Below the pieces are notes generated by a model, which saw only the letters and a program-made list of their open reading frames with translations, was not told the DNA's origin and made no database searches. Source: Bromus sterilis (lineage: Eukaryota; Streptophyta; Magnoliopsida; Poales; Poaceae). Taken from it: DNA of 64,000 bases. Position numbers and translations under genes: made by a program. Positions within the stretch are counted from its first letter, which is position 1. Every line of letters starts with the position of its first letter. Of the stretch, positions 60,986 to 64,000 are shown in pieces. The DNA lies in the NCBI GenBank assembly GCA_950022295.1, contig OX465598.1, forward strand, positions 94,278,001-94,342,000. Reading direction: 5' to 3'.

Positions 60986-63183
60986 ACATCCCCAAGCTTA
61001 ATTCCTGCTCGTCCTCGAGTAGGTAAATGATAACAGCATAATTTCTGTGGTGACATGCTAGCAACCATATAAGGACTTTGAAAAGTAAAGAAATCAAGGT
61101 TAGAGATTCAATTCAAGTCATAACATGCAAGAGTCTATATTAGCATTGAAACAAGTAACAACAGAACATTAGGTGCAAGAGCTCTCGCTGTCCGTGACTC
61201 GAATGTCTCCAAATGGTGTTTGCGTGCAAGAAGGGGGATAGGGAATACCAGAAAATATTTATTTGTTGAGAACTCAATCTACTAAAGTTTCACACTTGGT
61301 CTTTTTCTGGAATCTTATCTTGACTTGTCCCCAGACCACTAGCTAGGTACAAGTCAATTTGATCCACTCCTTTTTCACTATTTTGAGCACTCATGAAATG
61401 GATGAGCGTAACGACAAGAGTTGACACTTAGGATGGCAAAGAGAGAAGTACGGAGGAGGAGGAGGAAGACAATAAAAAGAATGAGAAAGGCTCACATCAA
61501 TGAGGACAATCATAGGCAAGAGATGCCAAATGATAGATATGATGTGAGGAGTAGGGATTGCCATGCAACGGATGCACATATGAGCTAGGAAGCTCTCCAA
61601 TGGAACTAGTGGGGGTGCATATAACTTGCTCGCTCATGAAGACCTAGAGCTCGTTTGAGGAGGCTCATCCTTGGGATATGCAAGCCAAGTTCTATAGTGT
61701 GAAGGTCCCCACATAGCTATATGCATAATGATCATCTCTATGGAGTACAAGGATATAGAGGGAGTACTAGTGTGGATCTCTCAAAAGGATAGTAGTGTTG
61801 CCCCTTTCTCTCTTTTTATTTCTTTTTTCTCTTTTTTCTCTTTTTTTGTATTTTTTGTGGCCTCAATGGCTCTTTCTATTTAACTCTCATTTGTCCTCTT
61901 TGGGATCTTTTATTGTGTCCACTTTGGGATCTTTTCCTCACTTAAGGGCAACACTCTATTTTACAAGAAGGTAAAGGAGATCTTTCACACTTTACAAGGT
62001 ACTCAAAATCATAAAGAAGATGTAACTATCATGATGTATGCAATGTATGCGTCTGCCAGTGTAGAAAAATATGCAATGATACTAGCGCGTTATGTAGCAA
62101 TGATTAGGGCAAGGCCCCACTAGCATGCGGCTCATCGATCAAGCAAAAGAATGTATGACATGAAGATCAAGTCATGAAGAGGTGGATGTTGCATGGAAAT
62201 ATATCTCGGAAAGGCTATGGAAATGCCTTGATAGGTAGGTATGGCGGCTGTTTTGAGGAAAGATATAAGGAGCCTTATGATGACAGAGCGTATCATGCCA
62301 AGGGTTTGGATGTACCGGCGAAGGTGGACACCAACTCTCGGAGTGAGAAGAAGGCAATGCACGGCACGGGAGAGGCTAGCAAAATATGGGAAGGTGGAAG
62401 TGTCAACTTTCAATACTTATATTAGTCCGAAGAACTCATGCACTTATTATCGGTAACTCTCAATCTAATAAGGAGGTTCACAAAGAGACAAGTACCCCGA
62501 GGAGGAGTGTATGGGGGTTTGGTTATCCTTGCGCATCCTCGACTCATGGTACGTGAGTGTACTCTAATATTCGATCCCTCCAAAGATTAGTGATCCATCT
62601 AGCAGTTAGAGTTCTCAACTAGTTTTGTAGGTTTTGAAAATACACACGGATTTCCCAAAATACGACACCTATCACTAATAGGCTAGAGCTCTTGACACCA
62701 AAAGTTCATACATTACTCACATCAATACCTCAAAACTATTGCAAGTTACTTCTAGAATTAAATAGCACCCTCAATTACCTACTTTCAAGACAAAACAAAA
62801 CTCAGTGCAACAACCAACTCTCTTAACAAGATAAACATGAAAACTAAAGAGAGTTCCAGCAACAAACTAAACAAAATCCAAGGCTCTTGCTAAAGACAAA
62901 CTAAGACTAAAACTAAACATGGCAGCAGCTACGAAAAGATAAAGAACACACAACAGCAAAAAGATAAGCAGGAAAAATCCTATGATGTGTTCTAGATTGG
63001 AGTGGAGCGTGTTTCTCTCCCACACAAAGTAAGATGGGGTCTAACTTGTTATGACCAGCAATAAAAACTAAAGAAAACTAAAAATAAAACCTAAGAGCGA
63101 GACGCTCCAAGCATAGCACATAACGCATGAAGTGATAAAAATATAGTGAGACGAAGGACAAACTGATGATTGTTGATGGAGAA

Positions 63184-63262
63184 GGGGATGCACGGGGGCA
63201 TCCCCAAGCTTAGACGCTTGAGTCTCCTTGAATATTTATTGGGGATGGATGGGGGCATCCCC
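63184..63262. repeat. Two GGGGAT hairpins in Athila-like element 2
   Basis: Perfect GGGGATGC/GCATCCCC hairpin at 63184-63205 and a diverged second one at 63241-63262. Both are followed by caagctt. Athila-like element 1 has only one (40415-40436). Confidence 0.8.
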
Positions 63263-64000
63263 AAGCTTGAGCGCTTGACACTCCTGGATCTTCTTTCATC
63301 ATCTCCATCGCACACTTGAAAACTCCCTTCATACATAACTCATCATAACCTGATTAGAGAGGTTAGTACCCTTAATAAAATAATTTTTCCCCACTGGATA
63401 TAAAGATATTCCTGAAGAGCTACTTTTTCTCAAGAGTGCGAAAAAGTTTTTGCAAAGAAAAAGCAAGCTTAAGGTTTGCAAAAGTGAAGAGAGGCAAAAC
63501 GTGGCAGAATCTGCGAAAAACAGAACAACAGGTAGTAGAGAATTGTTTCGGGGCACTTCTGCAACTCAAATAAAAAAACTAAGAACATACGAAAGTTTCA
63601 CAATTGTATAGAGCATGCTGTAAAAAAAATTCAGATCAAAAAGATGATCTGGTGATTTCATTCGAATTTTTCTGTCCAGGGACAGAATCTGTTTTCTGGA
63701 CAGCATGCCACAACTTTTGCTTCCCTTATCATAAGAGGCTATAACTTGGCACAAAGCTGAAAAATAAAGATACAATGATGTTGCTACAGTAGTAACAAAC
63801 ATCAAGACACAACAAAAGCAAAAAGAAACCTAATTCGTTGTGGGCTGCCTCCCAAAAGTGCTTTCTTTTATGCCTTTAAGCCAGGCATGATGCAAAAGAA
63901 GAATCAAGTTTTATCAAGAGAAAGAGAATAACTAGCCCGAGTAACGGACTCAAAAGGTAACTTGATTTTCTTTCTAGGGAAGTGTTACATCCCTTTCTTG

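Larger units (their letters stand above)
59346..64000 (-). mobile_element. Athila-like element 2, 5' part outside window
   Basis: Same family as 27402-44698. Its 3' LTR is at 59346-60985, the PPT on the minus strand is AAGCTTGGGGATGT (60986-60999), and the internal region runs to the window end. The left flank ggcgt (59341-59345) is the likely target duplication. The internal part shows no coding domain within the window; T-rich tracts lie near 61800-61860. Confidence 0.85.

Overview
The window is repeat-dense intergenic plant DNA, almost certainly from a large-genome grass and most likely a Triticeae species (wheat, Aegilops, barley or rye). That is inferred from the mix of elements: long-LTR Ty3/gypsy chromovirus, Athila-like elements with a TGATACGTC LTR start, CACTA elements with CACTACTAGGGAA ends, Stowaway MITEs and LINE/SINE debris. 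I found no intact host gene, tRNA, rRNA or CRISPR array. Nearly all long open frames belong to, or shadow, transposable elements. I saw nothing I could defend as a new biological system; the interest lies in nesting, rearrangement and odd element architecture.

Region 1 (1-24204). A unit of about 4.3 kb occurs twice in direct orientation: copy A (1-807 plus 14414-17300) and copy B (19941-24204), separated by 2.6 kb of mostly unrecognised sequence. Copy A is split by a complete 13.6-kb Tekay/Del-type gypsy retrotransposon (808-14413; LTRs 4217 and 4263 bp; target duplication caagg). Copy B keeps the unoccupied site at 21320-21324. The gag-pol frame of the retrotransposon is closed by three stops and a frame change. 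The duplicated unit carries a Tourist-like MITE, Helitron-like 3' ends and an exon-like fragment.

Region 2 (24205-45003). One minus-strand LINE pseudogene has been cut into pieces by a MULE (25416-26504), a Stowaway MITE (26784-27020), a SINE-like retroposon (27203-27372) and a 17.3-kb Athila-like element (27402-44698, TSD atgtc). The left LTR of the Athila element is itself interrupted by an 8.8-kb CACTA element (27708-36493, TSD gtg), which carries minus-strand TNP2 and TNPA/Ulp1-like genes, both decayed.

Region 3 (45004-59345). A gypsy element whose LTR starts TGTAACATCCC was inserted into the same LINE (left flank cggtg). Its 5' LTR is cut at about 45790, and its interior is replaced by an antisense long-LTR fragment (45790-49834) and a left-truncated second CACTA element (49845-53898) that carries a 541-bp hAT MITE. 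Its 3' LTR (54021 to about 56030) runs into a third truncated CACTA end (to 56892), then an Athila fragment (56893-57834) and another LTR fragment with a 155-bp degenerate tandem repeat (57835-59345).

Region 4 (59346-64000). A second Athila-like element on the minus strand, with its 3' LTR at 59346-60985, runs off the end of the window.

The genes do not form a pathway. They are the transposition proteins of the separate elements: gag, protease, RT, RNase H and integrase-chromodomain for the gypsy element; TNP2 and TNPA-like for CACTA; RT for the LINE. Divergence figures below are hand counts over short aligned stretches and are approximate.
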